DNA from: Nitrospira sp. Ga0074138 | GTDB taxonomy: Bacteria > Nitrospirota > Nitrospiria > Nitrospirales > Nitrospiraceae | Length of the DNA: 64,000 bases | Reading direction: 5' to 3' | Assembly (NCBI GenBank): GCA_001464735.1 | Contig: LNDU01000063.1 | Location: forward strand, 1 to 64,000 | Shown: positions 9,599 to 19,578 of the stretch, in pieces | How positions within the stretch are numbered: the first letter of the stretch is position 1 | Layout of the letters: the number at the start of each line of letters is the position of its first letter | Translations under genes and position numbers: made by a program | Notes under the pieces: model-generated | Databases searched by the model: none | What the model was told of the DNA's origin: nothing | The model's input: only the letters and a program-made list of their open reading frames with translations

Positions 9599-10324
9599 GT
9601 GCTGGTTATTCCTGCCATTGATTTGAAAGATGGGCGTTGTGTGCGGTTACGTCAAGGCGATATGGCTGACGAAACGGTCTATTCTGACGATGTCAAGGAG
9701 GTTGCCAGTAGGTGGCAACAACAGGGAGCCGGTCTGATTCACGTCGTGGATTTAAACGGCGCGGTCGATGGGGAGCCCAAGAATCTGCCCCACATCGAGT
9801 CCGTCATGAAAGCGGTTCGCGTCAAAGTTCAGGTCGGCGGCGGGATCAGGACCATTGATACGGTCCGCCGCTATCTCAATGCGGGGGTGTCACGCGTTGT
9901 GCTCGGCACGGCAGCGCTCACGAACCGGGCGCTACTTGATCAGGCCTGCCAGGAGTTTCCGCAGCGGATCGTACTTGGGCTTGATGCACGTGACGGTCGA
10001 ATCGCTGTAAAGGGTTGGACAACGGTATCTGAGGTGAACGCGATCGATTTGTTGAAGGAACTGTCAGGCTGCGCGATTGCCGCCGTGGTCTATACGGATA
10101 TCGCGCGTGATGGCATGCTGAACGGGCCGAATATTCCTGCATTGAAAGAAGTCGTCGAATACTCTTCGTTTCCGGTGATTGCCTCGGGAGGGATCACTCG
10201 TCTAGAAGATCTGCAAGCCGTGCGATCACTCGGCCCTAAAATCGAGGGGGCGATCGTGGGGAAAGCTCTTTATGATGGGAAACTTGATCTCATGGCCGCA
10301 GTGGCGGCTCTTGGTAAGGAGTAG
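9599..10324 (+). CDS. hisA: Phosphoribosylformimino-AICAR ribotide isomerase
   Basis: Amadori isomerase of histidine synthesis, a TIM barrel of 241 residues. It starts with GTG 9599, two bases after the lipoprotein stop, with GGGAGGG as ribosome site. The catalytic aspartates are in IPAIDLKDG (near residue 7) and in [10 protein letters not shown] (near residue 165). The phosphate-binding half-barrel signatures VQVGGGIR and IASGGI are present. Confidence 0.96.
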   Translation: MLVIPAIDLKDGRCVRLRQGDMADETVYSDDVKEVASRWQQQGAGLIHVVDLNGAVDGEPKNLPHIESVMKAVRVKVQVGGGIRTIDTVRRYLNAGVSRVVLGTAALTNRALLDQACQEFPQRIVLGLDARDGRIAVKGWTTVSEVNAIDLLKELSGCAIAAVVYTDIARDGMLNGPNIPALKEVVEYSSFPVIASGGITRLEDLQAVRSLGPKIEGAIVGKALYDGKLDLMAAVAALGKE

Positions 10325-10383
10325 GGGGTGAAGGGTTAAGGTTTAGGGGCAGAACAAGGCTCTCCTCTCACGCCAGTATCACT

Positions 10384-11163
10384 ATGTTGACCAAGCGCAT
10401 CATTCCCTGTCTGGACGTTAAAGAGGGCCGCGTGGTCAAGGGCGTCAGCTTTGTGAATCTCCGCGATGCCGGAGACCCGGTTGAAGCAGCGGTAGGGTAT
10501 GATCACGAAGGAGCGGACGAGCTCTGCTTTCTTGATATTACGGCCTCGCATGAAAACCGAAAGACAATCATTGATGTCGTGGAGCGGACGGCTGCTCGGG
10601 TATTTATGCCGGTGACAGTCGGTGGGGGCGTGGGCACGCTCGACGACATTCGGGCCTTGTTGAATGCCGGGGCAGACAAGGTGAGCATCAATACTGCGGC
10701 AGTTCGACGGCCTGAGTTCGTGCAAGAGGCTGCTCAGCGGTTTGGGACGCAATGCATCGTTGTGGCCATTGATGCCAAACGCGTAACAGATGGTCGCTGG
10801 GAGGTTTTCACGCACGGCGGGCGCCAAGCGACGGGATTTGATGTGGTGGAGTGGGCAATGCGGATGGGACAGTACGGTGCCGGAGAGCTCTTATTGACCA
10901 GCATGGATCAGGATGGCCGGCAAACCGGGTATGATCTGGACCTGACGGCGGCAGTGTCTGGAGCTGTATCGATTCCCGTGATCGCTTCGGGCGGAGTTGG
11001 CACCCTTGATCACCTCTACCAGGGATTCGTGAAGGGGAAGGCGGACGCGGTCTTGGCCGCTTCGATTTTTCATTTTCGAACCTATACGATCTCCCAAGCG
11101 AAAGCATATTTACAGGAACGTGGCGTCCCTGTTCGATCAGATAGTCTTTCTCGAGTGGCATGA
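10384..11163 (+). CDS. hisF: Imidazole glycerol phosphate synthase, cyclase subunit
   Basis: TIM-barrel partner of HisH that makes imidazole-glycerol phosphate and AICAR. At 259 residues it has full length. The catalytic Asp of [15 protein letters not shown] (near residue 10) and the second Asp in [13 protein letters not shown] (near residue 178) are present, with phosphate loops VGGGV and IASGGVG. It is separated from hisA by about 60 bases, unlike the overlapping genes upstream. Confidence 0.97.
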   Translation: MLTKRIIPCLDVKEGRVVKGVSFVNLRDAGDPVEAAVGYDHEGADELCFLDITASHENRKTIIDVVERTAARVFMPVTVGGGVGTLDDIRALLNAGADKVSINTAAVRRPEFVQEAAQRFGTQCIVVAIDAKRVTDGRWEVFTHGGRQATGFDVVEWAMRMGQYGAGELLLTSMDQDGRQTGYDLDLTAAVSGAVSIPVIASGGVGTLDHLYQGFVKGKADAVLAASIFHFRTYTISQAKAYLQERGVPVRSDSLSRVA

Positions 11164-11167
11164 CACG

Positions 11168-11833
11168 ATGAGTCAAGGATCGGCAGATCAGTTGAAATTC
11201 GATGGGCACGGCCTGCTTCCTGTCGTTATTCAGGATTGGCTTGATGGGACGGTGTTGATGCTCGGGTACATGAACCAAGAGGCCGTCGCGAAGACGGTGG
11301 CCACAAGGAGAGTGCACTTTTGGAGTCGGTCTCGAAACAAGCTCTGGGAAAAAGGCGAAACCTCCGGTCATACGCTGCACGTGAAGGAACTCTTTGTTGA
11401 TTGTGATCGAGATACTATTCTGGTGAAGGCGCAACCAGTCGGACCGACTTGTCATACAGGCGAGCGAGCCTGTTTTTTTTCTAGTCTAGCTGAACAAGGC
11501 CCCCTTGTTCAGCGCAATGCGCAAGATGCACAGGGTGGAATCCTTGAGGGTGTTCTCAGGACGATTCAGGAGCGCCGCACCAATCCTCAGGCTGGTTCCT
11601 ATACCTCGAAGCTGTTTGAGGGGGGGCATGACAAGATTCTGAAGAAGGTGGCGGAGGAGGCCGGAGAAGTCCTGTTGGCGTCCAAAGGTGGCACGAAAGA
11701 AGAGATCGTGTACGAAGTAGCTGATCTGCTCTTTCATACCCTCATGGTGCTCGGATATCACGAGATCAGTCTTCAGGAGGTTTTTCACGAATTGGGAAAG
11801 CGGTTCGGCAAGTCCGGCCTACGAGATACGTGA
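11168..11833 (+). CDS. hisIE: Bifunctional phosphoribosyl-AMP cyclohydrolase / phosphoribosyl-ATP pyrophosphatase
   Basis: Fusion of steps two and three of histidine synthesis, 221 residues from ATG 11168, which lies just after the hisF stop. The N-terminal HisI domain (residues 1-115) has LMLGYMNQEA, WSRSRNKLW and the metal/catalytic stretch DCDRD...PTCHTG. The C-terminal HisE domain (about 120-215) has the MazG-like pyrophosphatase helix signature EEAGEVLLA and EVADLLFH. An upstream in-frame codon at 11120 would overlap hisF and is less likely. Confidence 0.95.
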   Translation: MSQGSADQLKFDGHGLLPVVIQDWLDGTVLMLGYMNQEAVAKTVATRRVHFWSRSRNKLWEKGETSGHTLHVKELFVDCDRDTILVKAQPVGPTCHTGERACFFSSLAEQGPLVQRNAQDAQGGILEGVLRTIQERRTNPQAGSYTSKLFEGGHDKILKKVAEEAGEVLLASKGGTKEEIVYEVADLLFHTLMVLGYHEISLQEVFHELGKRFGKSGLRDT

Positions 11834-11843
11834 AAGGTGCGCC

Positions 11844-12188
11844 ATGAGTGAGTGTCTCTTTTGCAAGATTGTGGAAAAGAAGATTCCAGTGAAGCTGGTC
11901 CAAGAGGATGAGCACACGGTGGCGTTTGATGATATCAACCCCCAGGCGCCCGTCCATACGTTGGTGATACCCAAGCGGCATGTTTCGGCCGTTCAAGATG
12001 TAGGGGTGGGGGATGAGTCGTTGCTGTCGCAGTTGCTCCTGAGTTGTACGAAGGTCGCCGCGCTGAAAGGGCTGCGGGAGTCCGGCTATCGGTTGGTGAC
12101 GAATACCGGTCGCGATGCCGGACAAACCGTCTTCCATCTCCATTTCCATGTGATGGGTGGGCGGCCTATGGCGTGGCCTCCAGGGTGA
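11844..12188 (+). CDS. HIT-family nucleotide-binding hydrolase
   Basis: Small HinT-like purine nucleoside phosphoramidase or nucleotidyl hydrolase, 114 residues. The histidine triad HLHFHVMGG near residue 98 is intact, and the N-terminus CLFCKIVEKKIP with its CxxC pair is typical of bacterial HinT. It begins ten bases after hisIE and may be co-transcribed; in many genomes a HIT gene sits at this place. Physiological substrate unknown. Confidence 0.92.
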   Translation: MSECLFCKIVEKKIPVKLVQEDEHTVAFDDINPQAPVHTLVIPKRHVSAVQDVGVGDESLLSQLLLSCTKVAALKGLRESGYRLVTNTGRDAGQTVFHLHFHVMGGRPMAWPPG

Positions 12189-12202
12189 GGGAATTCGCTG
12201 AA

Positions 12203-12231
12203 TTGACAGGTTTTCCACCCGTCTGTTAATC
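12203..12231 (+). promoter_or_regulatory. Candidate promoter for dnaG-rpoD
   Basis: TTGACA (12203-12208), a 17-base spacer and a weak -10 TTAATC (12226-12231) precede dnaG by about 80 bases. The -35 is perfect and the -10 poor. Confidence 0.4.
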
Positions 12232-12310
12232 TGAACGGTCAATTATTCCTTTTGCTTAAAAACCGACTCGTCCGGTCGTGTTCGACGGGAAGGTAGGAGC
12301 TACGACTCTG

Positions 12311-14134
12311 GTGGGCCGAAGCTTGATTTCAGACGAGACCCTTCACTTGATCAGGGACCGTCTTGACATCGTCGACATTGTCAGCCGACACGTGTCCTTG
12401 AGCAAGGCTGGACAGAACCTCAAGGGCTTATGTCCCTTTCATCTTGAAAAGACTCCGTCGTTCACGGTCAGCCCGTCCCGACAAATTTTCCACTGTTTCG
12501 GCTGCGGGGCTGGGGGGAATGTCTTCACGTTTTTGACTCGGGTCACCGGAGGAACATTTCCGGAAGTGGTGCGTGATCTCGGACGAACGGTCGGGATTGA
12601 GATTGAGGAGGCGACGCCTCGTTCTGGGCAACTAGCCGAGCTGGCTCAGACCGTTGAGCGGATCAATGAAGCGGCAGCCGCCTGGTTTCAACAGAACCTA
12701 CGTGATGAACGGGCGGGCCTTGTAGCTCGCGAGTATTTGACGAGCCGGGAGCTTCTTCCTTGTACGATCGATCAGTTCGGAATCGGAGTGGCATCGGTCG
12801 AATGGGATGGGTTGTTGAGGGGTCTTGCCAGGAAAGAGTTTTCGCAAAGCGAGATTGCGTCGGCGGGTCTTGTGATCGCCCGAACCGACAAGACGGGGTT
12901 CTACGATCGGTTCCGCGGCCGTGTCATGTTCACGATCATGGATTTGCGGAAACGTGTGGTGGGGTTCGGCGGCCGCGTGCTGGGCGAGGGGACGCCCAAA
13001 TATCTGAACTCTCCCGATACGCCGCTTTTCAAGAAAGGGCAAACGCTGTTTGCGCTCGATCACGCCAGGGAAGCGATTACCCGGACGAAGACGGCCATTG
13101 TGGTCGAAGGATATTTCGATGCGATTGCGCTTCATCAGGCTGGGTTGACGCATACGGTGGCCACCTTGGGTACTGCCCTGACGCCTGAACATATCCAAGT
13201 CCTCCGGCGGTTTGCCTCGAAGGTCGTATTGCTCTTCGATCCTGATGCGGCCGGCGTCCGAGCGGCGTTGAGAGGGTTGGACTTGTTTGTGAACAGCGGG
13301 TTGGGCGTCAAAGTGGTGACGCTACCGTCTGGAGACGATCCCGACACCTATGTGCGGAAACACGGGCCCGAATCGTTTGTACGTCTGGAAGAGCAAGCGC
13401 CTAGCCTGTTGGACTTTGCCTTGGAATATAGTTTGAAGGCCACAGAGGCAAGTACGATCGAAGGACGGATTCGAAGTGTGGATGAAGTGCTGCGTATTTT
13501 GCAGAAGAGCGAGCATCCGATTGAGCGGGAAGAGCGTCTCAAGCTCGTCGCGGAACGTCTGGGCATCAATCAATCACGGTTGATCGAGCGGTACCCTGCA
13601 CTCATTGCTCAACAAAAGCCAGGTCCGGGAACACTTCGACCAGCCGCTGTCGGAAAGTCGGGGGACTCCCTCTTCAAGGGAATCCCCGAGGAACGAGACT
13701 TAATCCTCCTCATGTTGCGGGGCAAGCTGTCCCCAGCCGATGTGCGGCGACTGCAGCCTGAGAAGTTTTCGGTCGAAGCCTGTCGCAAGCTTGCGGAGCT
13801 CGCTCTGACCCATCTGGATCGGGATGGACGCATTCAGGTCCAGTCGCTGCTGGATGAGTCAGTGGACGACCCTGCGTGTGGTTCCCTGGCGACGGAGTTG
13901 TCGCTTCGTGACGATCATTTCGACGACGCGCCGGCGCACATTATAGCCTGTTTGGATTGTCTGGACCGAAAGCGATCGGAGCAGGTTCTGAGAGAGCTGA
14001 TTGCCAAGCTGAAAACGGCTGAGCGCGAAGGCCGTGTGGACGATGCAGGCATGCTGAATATGCAGATCAACGAGGTACGGATGCGGAAAGCCGGCACGCC
14101 GACCGCCGGTGTGGTTTCATTGGTGAAGGAGTAG
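12311..14134 (+). CDS. dnaG: DNA primase
   Basis: Synthesises RNA primers at the replication fork. GTG 12311 gives [14 protein letters not shown], which resembles known DnaG N-termini; a GTG at 12278 in the same frame is an alternative. The zinc domain shows [11 protein letters not shown]...FHCFGCG (about residues 38-64). The Toprim core has [15 protein letters not shown] near residue 260 and LFDPDAAG near residue 307. A C-terminal helicase-binding region completes about 607 residues. rpoD follows after two bases, the classical macromolecular-synthesis arrangement, without rpsU upstream. Confidence 0.96.
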   Translation: MGRSLISDETLHLIRDRLDIVDIVSRHVSLSKAGQNLKGLCPFHLEKTPSFTVSPSRQIFHCFGCGAGGNVFTFLTRVTGGTFPEVVRDLGRTVGIEIEEATPRSGQLAELAQTVERINEAAAAWFQQNLRDERAGLVAREYLTSRELLPCTIDQFGIGVASVEWDGLLRGLARKEFSQSEIASAGLVIARTDKTGFYDRFRGRVMFTIMDLRKRVVGFGGRVLGEGTPKYLNSPDTPLFKKGQTLFALDHAREAITRTKTAIVVEGYFDAIALHQAGLTHTVATLGTALTPEHIQVLRRFASKVVLLFDPDAAGVRAALRGLDLFVNSGLGVKVVTLPSGDDPDTYVRKHGPESFVRLEEQAPSLLDFALEYSLKATEASTIEGRIRSVDEVLRILQKSEHPIEREERLKLVAERLGINQSRLIERYPALIAQQKPGPGTLRPAAVGKSGDSLFKGIPEERDLILLMLRGKLSPADVRRLQPEKFSVEACRKLAELALTHLDRDGRIQVQSLLDESVDDPACGSLATELSLRDDHFDDAPAHIIACLDCLDRKRSEQVLRELIAKLKTAEREGRVDDAGMLNMQINEVRMRKAGTPTAGVVSLVKE

Positions 14135-14136
14135 TC

Positions 14137-15951
14137 ATGTCGAAACAAGAGTTGCTCGGTGAGGTGAAGAAGCTGATTACGATCGGGAAGGAAAAAGGCT
14201 TTCTGACGTATGACGAGCTCAATAGCACCTTGCCTGCTGAAGTCGTGTCATCGGATCAGTTTGGTAGCATCATGGCGATGTTCGGTGAAATGGATATCGA
14301 AATCATTGAGGCAAGCGATGGGGATCGGCCTCAGAAGCGATCTGAAGGTGAGGCTGGCGAAGAGGTGGAAGACGCTGAGTCGGAAGCCGAGGAGGAAAAC
14401 GAAAAGGCGATCGACCTGACGCCTGGCGCGCTCAGCCGCACCGACGATCCCGTGCGGCTCTATCTCAAGGAAATGGGGAGTGTGGCTCTCCTCAGCCGCG
14501 AAGGCGAGATCGAAATCGCCAAACGGATTGAAGAGGGGAAAAAAGATATCGCGTCGGTGATCTACGGTATGCCGATGACGATCGAATTTGTCCTGGCTCT
14601 TCGGGATCAGCTCAAGAACGCCAAGATCGACGTGCGTGAGATTGTGCCGATCCAGGAGACCGAAGAGGAGTTTGAAGAAGACCAGCCACCGGTGGAACGG
14701 GATTACGAGGAGTTGCGGGTCAAGACCCTCGAGTCGCTCAATGCCGTGCGGAAAGTTTCGCTTGTGCTGAAGGCATTGGCCGAAAAAGGCAAGCATCTCG
14801 GCAGTGATCCGGTCAAGCAGAAGAAGTTCAAGAAACAGTTCGAAGCGATTCGTCAGCAAGTGGTGGACAAAATTGAATCCGTCAACCTCCATGGTGTGCT
14901 GAAAGATCGAATGGTACAGCGTGTCCGCGATCTGGCGGTGCAGATCCGGGTTGCCGAACGGGAAGCGATCAGCTGCCAACGGCGGATCGGTGTGGGAGGA
15001 GAGGCAGGTGCCGAACTGCTGAGGAAGATGTGCCGGAGTCGGCCGGACTTCTTGGCGGTCAAGCGGAAGACCGGAGTGTCAGAAGAAGCGCTCGTGGAGA
15101 TTCGAAAGGTCTACCAAAACGCCAAAGCGAAGATTCGCCAGTTGGAAACGGAAGAGGCACTGGTTCCGGCTGAAGAGATCAAGGATGCCGTCAAGCATCT
15201 GGATATTGCCGAAGAAAAGGTCAAGCGAGGGAAGGCTGAGCTGGTCGAGGCAAACTTACGGCTTGTGGTCAGCATCGCCAAGAAATACACGAACCGCGGT
15301 CTGCAGTTCCTCGATTTAATTCAGGAAGGCAACATCGGGCTGATGAAGGCGGTGGACAAATTCGAGTACAAGCGTGGGTACAAGTTCAGTACCTATGCCA
15401 CGTGGTGGATTCGGCAGGCGATTACCCGAGCGATTGCGGATCAAGCACGAACGATCCGGATCCCGGTTCACATGATCGAAACAATCAATAAGCTCATTCG
15501 AACCTCCAGGCATCTTGTGCAGAAGCTGGGTCGTGAGCCGCTTCCCGAAGAGATTGCCGAGCGTATGGACCTCCCGTTGGACAAGGTTCGGAAGATTCTG
15601 AAGATTGCCCGCGAGCCCATCTCGCTCGAAACGCCGATCGGTGAAGAGGAAGACAGCCATCTGGGCGATTTTATCGAAGACAAGAAGGCCGTGTCTCCGC
15701 TGGAAGCGGCCATTCGCTACGACTTGCAGCGGCAGATCAACAGTGCCTTGGAGACCTTGACGCCTCGCGAGGAGAAGGTGCTGCGTAAGCGGTTCGGCAT
15801 TGGAGAGGCGACGGACCATACCCTGGAAGAAGTGGGACAAGACTTCGAAGTGACGCGCGAGCGCATCAGGCAAATCGAAGCCAAGGCCCTGAGGAAATTG
15901 CGACATCCGAGCCGCAGTAAAAAGCTGAGGAGTTTTGTCGAGAGCGTATAG
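14137..15951 (+). CDS. rpoD: RNA polymerase primary sigma factor (sigma-70)
   Basis: Housekeeping sigma factor of 604 residues. Region 1.1 occupies the first 75 residues, followed by a very acidic linker ([17 protein letters not shown]). Region 1.2 begins at [12 protein letters not shown] near residue 106. A non-conserved region separates it from region 2, whose core [16 protein letters not shown] and [10 protein letters not shown] lie near residues 390-430. Region 4 ends the protein with the -35-binding helix [14 protein letters not shown]. It has GGAG close before the ATG and follows dnaG by two bases. Confidence 0.97.
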   Translation: MSKQELLGEVKKLITIGKEKGFLTYDELNSTLPAEVVSSDQFGSIMAMFGEMDIEIIEASDGDRPQKRSEGEAGEEVEDAESEAEEENEKAIDLTPGALSRTDDPVRLYLKEMGSVALLSREGEIEIAKRIEEGKKDIASVIYGMPMTIEFVLALRDQLKNAKIDVREIVPIQETEEEFEEDQPPVERDYEELRVKTLESLNAVRKVSLVLKALAEKGKHLGSDPVKQKKFKKQFEAIRQQVVDKIESVNLHGVLKDRMVQRVRDLAVQIRVAEREAISCQRRIGVGGEAGAELLRKMCRSRPDFLAVKRKTGVSEEALVEIRKVYQNAKAKIRQLETEEALVPAEEIKDAVKHLDIAEEKVKRGKAELVEANLRLVVSIAKKYTNRGLQFLDLIQEGNIGLMKAVDKFEYKRGYKFSTYATWWIRQAITRAIADQARTIRIPVHMIETINKLIRTSRHLVQKLGREPLPEEIAERMDLPLDKVRKILKIAREPISLETPIGEEEDSHLGDFIEDKKAVSPLEAAIRYDLQRQINSALETLTPREEKVLRKRFGIGEATDHTLEEVGQDFEVTRERIRQIEAKALRKLRHPSRSKKLRSFVESV

Positions 15952-15977
15952 CTTTCAGCGTGATACGGCAGCGTGAA

Positions 15978-16007
15978 TTGACTCTGCTAGGAGCGGCGGC
16001 CTAAAAT
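15978..16007 (+). promoter_or_regulatory. Candidate promoter for the tRNA gene
   Basis: TTGACT (15978-15983), an 18-base spacer and TAAAAT (16002-16007) precede the tRNA by about 100 bases. Confidence 0.45.
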
Positions 16008-16108
16008 CACGGTTGGGGTGGCGACACCTGTTGAGGCTGAGGCTGACGGAAGCCGTGAGGAATGATTAGCCCAACAAGACATCAGCCTGAGTCCGAACCG
16101 TTCCGATC

Positions 16109-16185
16109 GGGCCCATAGCTCAGGTGGTTAGAGCGGCTGACTCATAATCAGCTGGTCCTAGGTTCAAGTCCTAGTGGGCCCACCA
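16109..16185 (+). tRNA. tRNA with anticodon CAT (elongator Met or Ile2)
   Basis: A 77-base cloverleaf with encoded CCA: acceptor stem GGGCCCA/TGGGCCC, D arm GCTC...GAGC, anticodon stem GCTGA/TCAGC around CTCATAA (anticodon 16143-16145), T arm CTAGG-TTCAAGT-CCTAG. It is not an initiator, because the first base pair is matched and the stem lacks the three G-C pairs. The overall look, including the GC-rich acceptor and GGTC variable loop, resembles the lysidine-modified tRNA-Ile2, but elongator tRNA-Met cannot be excluded by eye. Confidence 0.93.
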
Positions 16186-16240
16186 GTCAGGACCGGTGTC
16201 TGACCCATGTCGGTGCATCAGCATTGCTGGAAAGGATACG

Positions 16241-17017
16241 TTGAACCAAAAGCTGTCCCCGCTCATTGACTTGCAAAAACTCGATCTTCGGATCACGGAG
16301 ATCAATGAGATCCGCCGAAAAATCCCCGAACGTCTAAACACTGCGGAAGCACCTCTTCGAGAAGCAACTCAGCTCCTGAATGACACGAAAGCCGCCAGTG
16401 AGGCTGCCATCAAGGAACGGCGTGCTCACGAAAAGGATCTCGAAGCTCATGAAGCGCACACCGAGAAGATGAAATCGCATGCGGCGAGTCTGAAGACCAA
16501 TAAGGAGTATCAGGCGCATTTATTCGAAGTCGAGTTGGCGAATAAGAAGCGGGGAGATTTTGAAGAGAGAATTCTCTTGGCAATGGACAAGGTCGATCAA
16601 CTTCAGAAGACCATCAAAGAGCTTCAGGAGAAAAAGACCACGTTGGAGAAAGTATTTACCGGGGAGAAGCAGGGACTGGACGCACGGGATAAGGAGCTGG
16701 CGACAGAGCTGGCTCAACTCGAACTCCGCCATCGAGAGGCTGCCGGGCGGATTGAGAAGAGTCTGCTCGATCGGTATAACCAGGTTAAGGCCTCGCGGAA
16801 AGATCAACCGCTGGCGGCGGTGCGCGATGGGATGTGCGCGGGGTGTCGTCTCCAGATCCCGCCTCAGCTGATTGCACAAGTCAAACGCTCCGATGATCTA
16901 CAGATCTGCCCCTACTGCCGGCGAATGCTGTATTGGGAGGGAGAGCCGGTCACGGAAAAGCCGTCCGCCCTGAGTGAAGCGAAAAAATCTGATCTGGAAG
17001 TGGGGGAGTCGGTTTAA
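16241..17017 (+). CDS. C4-type zinc-ribbon coiled-coil protein
   Basis: DUF164/CdsZ-like protein of about 258 residues: a long charged coiled coil (residues 10-180) followed by a zinc ribbon with CAGC and CPYC pairs near residues 205 and 227. Such proteins are thought to bind nucleic acid or ribosomes, but function is not settled. TTG 16241 is favoured because GGAAAGGA lies seven bases upstream and the product begins NQKLSPLIDLQKLD. The open frame extends to GTG 16196, only ten bases from the tRNA end. Confidence 0.85.
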   Translation: MNQKLSPLIDLQKLDLRITEINEIRRKIPERLNTAEAPLREATQLLNDTKAASEAAIKERRAHEKDLEAHEAHTEKMKSHAASLKTNKEYQAHLFEVELANKKRGDFEERILLAMDKVDQLQKTIKELQEKKTTLEKVFTGEKQGLDARDKELATELAQLELRHREAAGRIEKSLLDRYNQVKASRKDQPLAAVRDGMCAGCRLQIPPQLIAQVKRSDDLQICPYCRRMLYWEGEPVTEKPSALSEAKKSDLEVGESV

Positions 17018-18136
17018 CGGGTACTCCCTCTCCAGCCGCGCACTCAGACCCTGGGCATAGCCAAATCGTGAAGACAGCTCCTGGATCTAATCTGATCCAT
17101 GAATATCTAGGGAAGGTTTGATTAATTCACAGCTTCATTCGAAAAGCTGTTTCTCGAGTGATTCTCAGGTCAAATTCGGTGGGCATCCGCTAATTCGCAG
17201 GCCTGTTCATAGGGGAGGCCACCGTCTGATGGCCCGTGCCTGGCCTCTGGCCCCACGTTCTCTACGCCCCTGCCATGAGCCGCCTCCGCGCGACATGAAG
17301 ATTCGCTAACCCGCAGCTGATATACAGCCAGTGCGTATTCTTTGCCAGCCCGCGGTACCGGACTTTCGCCCACCCGAAGATCCGCTTGATGACCAAGAAG
17401 GCATGTTCGACTTTCACCCACACTTTTGATTTCGTGCGGTTCCGAGCCCGCGCCTCCTCACGCAGTGGCCGATGCCGATGCGCTTTGGTCTGCACGAAAC
17501 TCTTGGCCTTGGGTGCGTGCTGTCGAATCACGCCCCGCTGCCCACTGTAGGCCGAGTCACCCCACACCCGCGTCTCTTGCCCATGCAGCAGCTTGGGCAA
17601 CACCTGACTATCATGCACATTGGCGGCAGTCGCTGCTACGGAATGCATCAGCTTCGTCCGGCTGTCCACGCCCACATGCGCCTTCATGCCAAAGTGCCAC
17701 TGATTGCTCTTCTTCGTCTGATGCATCTCCGGATCCCGCTTCTTCTGCCGATTCTTCGTCGAACTAGGGGCACTGATGATCGTCGCATCCACGATGGTCC
17801 CTCGACTGACTTGCAGGCCCTGCGTCGCCGTATACTCTCGGATTTTTGCAAAGCGCTGCGCGCCCAACTGATGGGCTTCCAGCAGATGCCGAAATTTACA
17901 GATCGTCGTCTCGTCGGGTACTGGCTCGCGACCCAGATCAATCCCCACAAACTGCCGCATGGCGCGCGAGTCGTACAGCGCTTCGTCCACCGCCGGATCC
18001 GATAGGTTGAACCACTGTTGCAGGCAATGCAGCCGCAGCATGCGCTCGCTCCCCACCGGTGGACGCCCGGGACCTTCGCCCTTGGGATACACCGGCTCGA
18101 TCGTGGCGACTAATTCCGTCCAGGGCACGACGCGGT

Positions 18137-19036
18137 TCATAGAGGTGGCTCCGGTTGGTTGGACAGCCTAGGCCATTCCTTAAGTGGTGCCTGGCGGGTT
18201 GCTGACGACGCGGCCGTGAGCCGTGTCGTCAGATGGTCAGAGTACACCTGGTCTGGCGTCTGGCCGTCAAGCGCCTGATGCGGTCTGGTCTGGTTGTAGA
18301 ACGTCAGGTAGCGCTCCAAGCCCTGGTGCGCAGCCCCGACGGTCTCGTAGGCGTGCAAATACACCTCCTCGTATTTGATACTTTTCCAGAGTCGTTCCAC
18401 GAATACGTTGTCTCGCCAGCACCCTTTCCCGTCCATGCTGATCTGGATGCCGTGATGCGTCAGGAGTCCCGTGAACTCCTGGCTGGTGAACTGGCAGCCT
18501 TGATCGGTATTGAAGATCTCCGGCAGGCCATAGTGGGCCAGGGCGTCCTGCACTGCGTCCAGACAGAAATCCGTGGTGAGCGTGTTGGAGAGCCGCCACG
18601 CCAACACCCGGCGACTGGCCCAGTCGAGGACCGCAAACAAATACACAAAGCCTCGCGCCATCGGGATATAGGTAATATCGGCGGCCCAGACATGATTGGG
18701 TCGCGAGATCTTCAGGTCGCGCAAGAGATAGGGGTAGACCTGATGGGCCGGATGCCGACGGCTGAGAGACGGCTTCCGATACAGGGCCTCAATACCCATG
18801 CGGCGCATCAGTGTCGCCACATGCCGCCGCCCGATGGCGTGGCCCTCTTGCCGCAAGAGATCGCGCAGCATCCGAGCACCGGCAAACGGATGGACCAGAT
18901 GCAGCGCGTCGATCCGTCGCATCAGCGTAAGCGCCGTCTCTGAGACCGGCGTCGGCTGGTAGTAGGCGGTCGATCGGGCCAGTTTCAGCAGCTGGCATTG
19001 CCGCCGCACCGGCAATGGATGGGTACGATCGATCAT
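18137..19036 (-). CDS. IS3-family transposase OrfB (DDE integrase domain)
   Basis: 299-residue product with an HTH-like N-terminal segment and an rve integrase core. The catalytic triad is visible: Asp in WAADITYIPM, Asp in FNTDQGCQF and Glu in FVERLWKSIKYEEVYL. The start ATG overlaps the orfA stop as ATGA. Family members usually make an OrfAB fusion by -1 frameshifting; no clear slippery heptamer was identified here. The last codon and the TGA stop use bases outside the element, in the duplicated target. Confidence 0.93.
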   Translation of the reverse strand: MIDRTHPLPVRRQCQLLKLARSTAYYQPTPVSETALTLMRRIDALHLVHPFAGARMLRDLLRQEGHAIGRRHVATLMRRMGIEALYRKPSLSRRHPAHQVYPYLLRDLKISRPNHVWAADITYIPMARGFVYLFAVLDWASRRVLAWRLSNTLTTDFCLDAVQDALAHYGLPEIFNTDQGCQFTSQEFTGLLTHHGIQISMDGKGCWRDNVFVERLWKSIKYEEVYLHAYETVGAAHQGLERYLTFYNQTRPHQALDGQTPDQVYSDHLTTRLTAASSATRQAPLKEWPRLSNQPEPPL

Positions 19037-19423
19037 GGCTGTGCGCTCCGCAAGCCCGCCTTGGTGATCGCCCCGGCTAAAAAATCATTCTCCAGGGCCA
19101 GTTGGCCAATCTTGGCGTGGAGGGTCTTGAGATCCGGCGTGTCCGCTGTCGGCTTGGTCCCGCCAAACACATCCGCCGCTCGCGCCAGCAATTGTTGTTT
19201 CCATTCGGTGATCTGGGTGGGGTGGACACTGAATTGCTCGGCCAACTCGGCCAGCGTCTTCTCGCCTTTGACTGCGGCCAAGGCGACCTGCGCCTTGAAG
19301 GTCGCTCCATGATTGCGTCCCGTTCTCTTCATCGCCTCCCTCCTCTCGTCTGCCACCATTCGGTGGGGTGGGTGAAGCCAGGCTACCACTTAGCATACTG
19401 TCCGACTTTCCGGAGCCTCCTCT
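18141..19423 (-). mobile_element. Complete IS3-family insertion sequence nested in IS5
   Basis: A 1,283-bp element with imperfect 26-base terminal repeats beginning AGAGGWGGCTCCGG and closing GGACAG (21 of 26 identical), at 18141-18166 and 19398-19423. CAT at 18138-18140 and 19424-19426 is a three-base target duplication, usual for IS3. It carries orfA and orfB in the overlapping arrangement of the family, both apparently intact, so the element may still be active. Confidence 0.93.
19033..19332 (-). CDS. IS3-family transposase OrfA (HTH)
   Basis: 99-residue DNA-binding protein from ATG 19332, which has GGAGG at ideal distance; the open frame continues upstream but without family similarity. 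The helix-turn-helix lies around residues 10-45 (FKAQVALAAVKGEKTLAELA...VHPTQITEWKQQLL), followed by a leucine-rich helical tail (about 60-95) typical of IS3 OrfA oligomerisation. Confidence 0.92.
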   Translation of the reverse strand: MKRTGRNHGATFKAQVALAAVKGEKTLAELAEQFSVHPTQITEWKQQLLARAADVFGGTKPTADTPDLKTLHAKIGQLALENDFLAGAITKAGLRSAQP

Positions 19424-19578
19424 CATCTCGCCAAGGAACTGTTCGCGGCGGGTGGCCTTGCGATACTGTTCAAACGTGACGTCGGCCAATGTCTGCTGGT
19501 GGATGAGATGCGCCTCCCGTTCAGTGCTGCGCTACCCGGAGCACATTACGAGAGAGGAATAAATCAGACCTTCCCTAG

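Larger units (their letters stand above)
17262..19489 (-). pseudogene. IS5-family transposase, split by an IS3-family element
   Basis: The N-terminus (19489 down to 19424, reading ADVTFEQYRKATRREQFLGEM) and the remainder (18140 down to 17262, beginning MNRVVPWTELVATIEPVYPK) join in frame once the nested element and one CAT copy are removed. The C-terminal part retains all three presumed catalytic residues: Asp in VDATIISAPSS, Asp in WGDSAYSG and Glu in KVEHAFLVIKRIFG. The N-terminal piece uses a TTG or starts further upstream. The duplicated target supplies an ATG for the C-terminal fragment, but full transposase cannot be made from this copy. Confidence 0.92.
17111..19574 (-). mobile_element. 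IS5-family insertion sequence, interrupted
   Basis: Terminal inverted repeats GGAAGGTTTGATTAATTC (from 17111) and GGAAGGTCTGATTTATTC (reverse strand from 19574) match at 16 of 18 positions. Both ends abut CTAG (17107-17110 and 19575-19578), a four-base target duplication of the YTAR type known for IS5. After removal of the nested IS3-family element and its duplicated CAT, the element is about 1,178 bp, normal for IS5. It inserted downstream of the zinc-ribbon gene and breaks no recognisable gene. Confidence 0.92.

Noticed and set aside
18233..18943. Plus-strand frame of 236 codons within the IS3-family element
   Set aside because: It is antisense to OrfB, which has a full DDE triad and explains the open reading.
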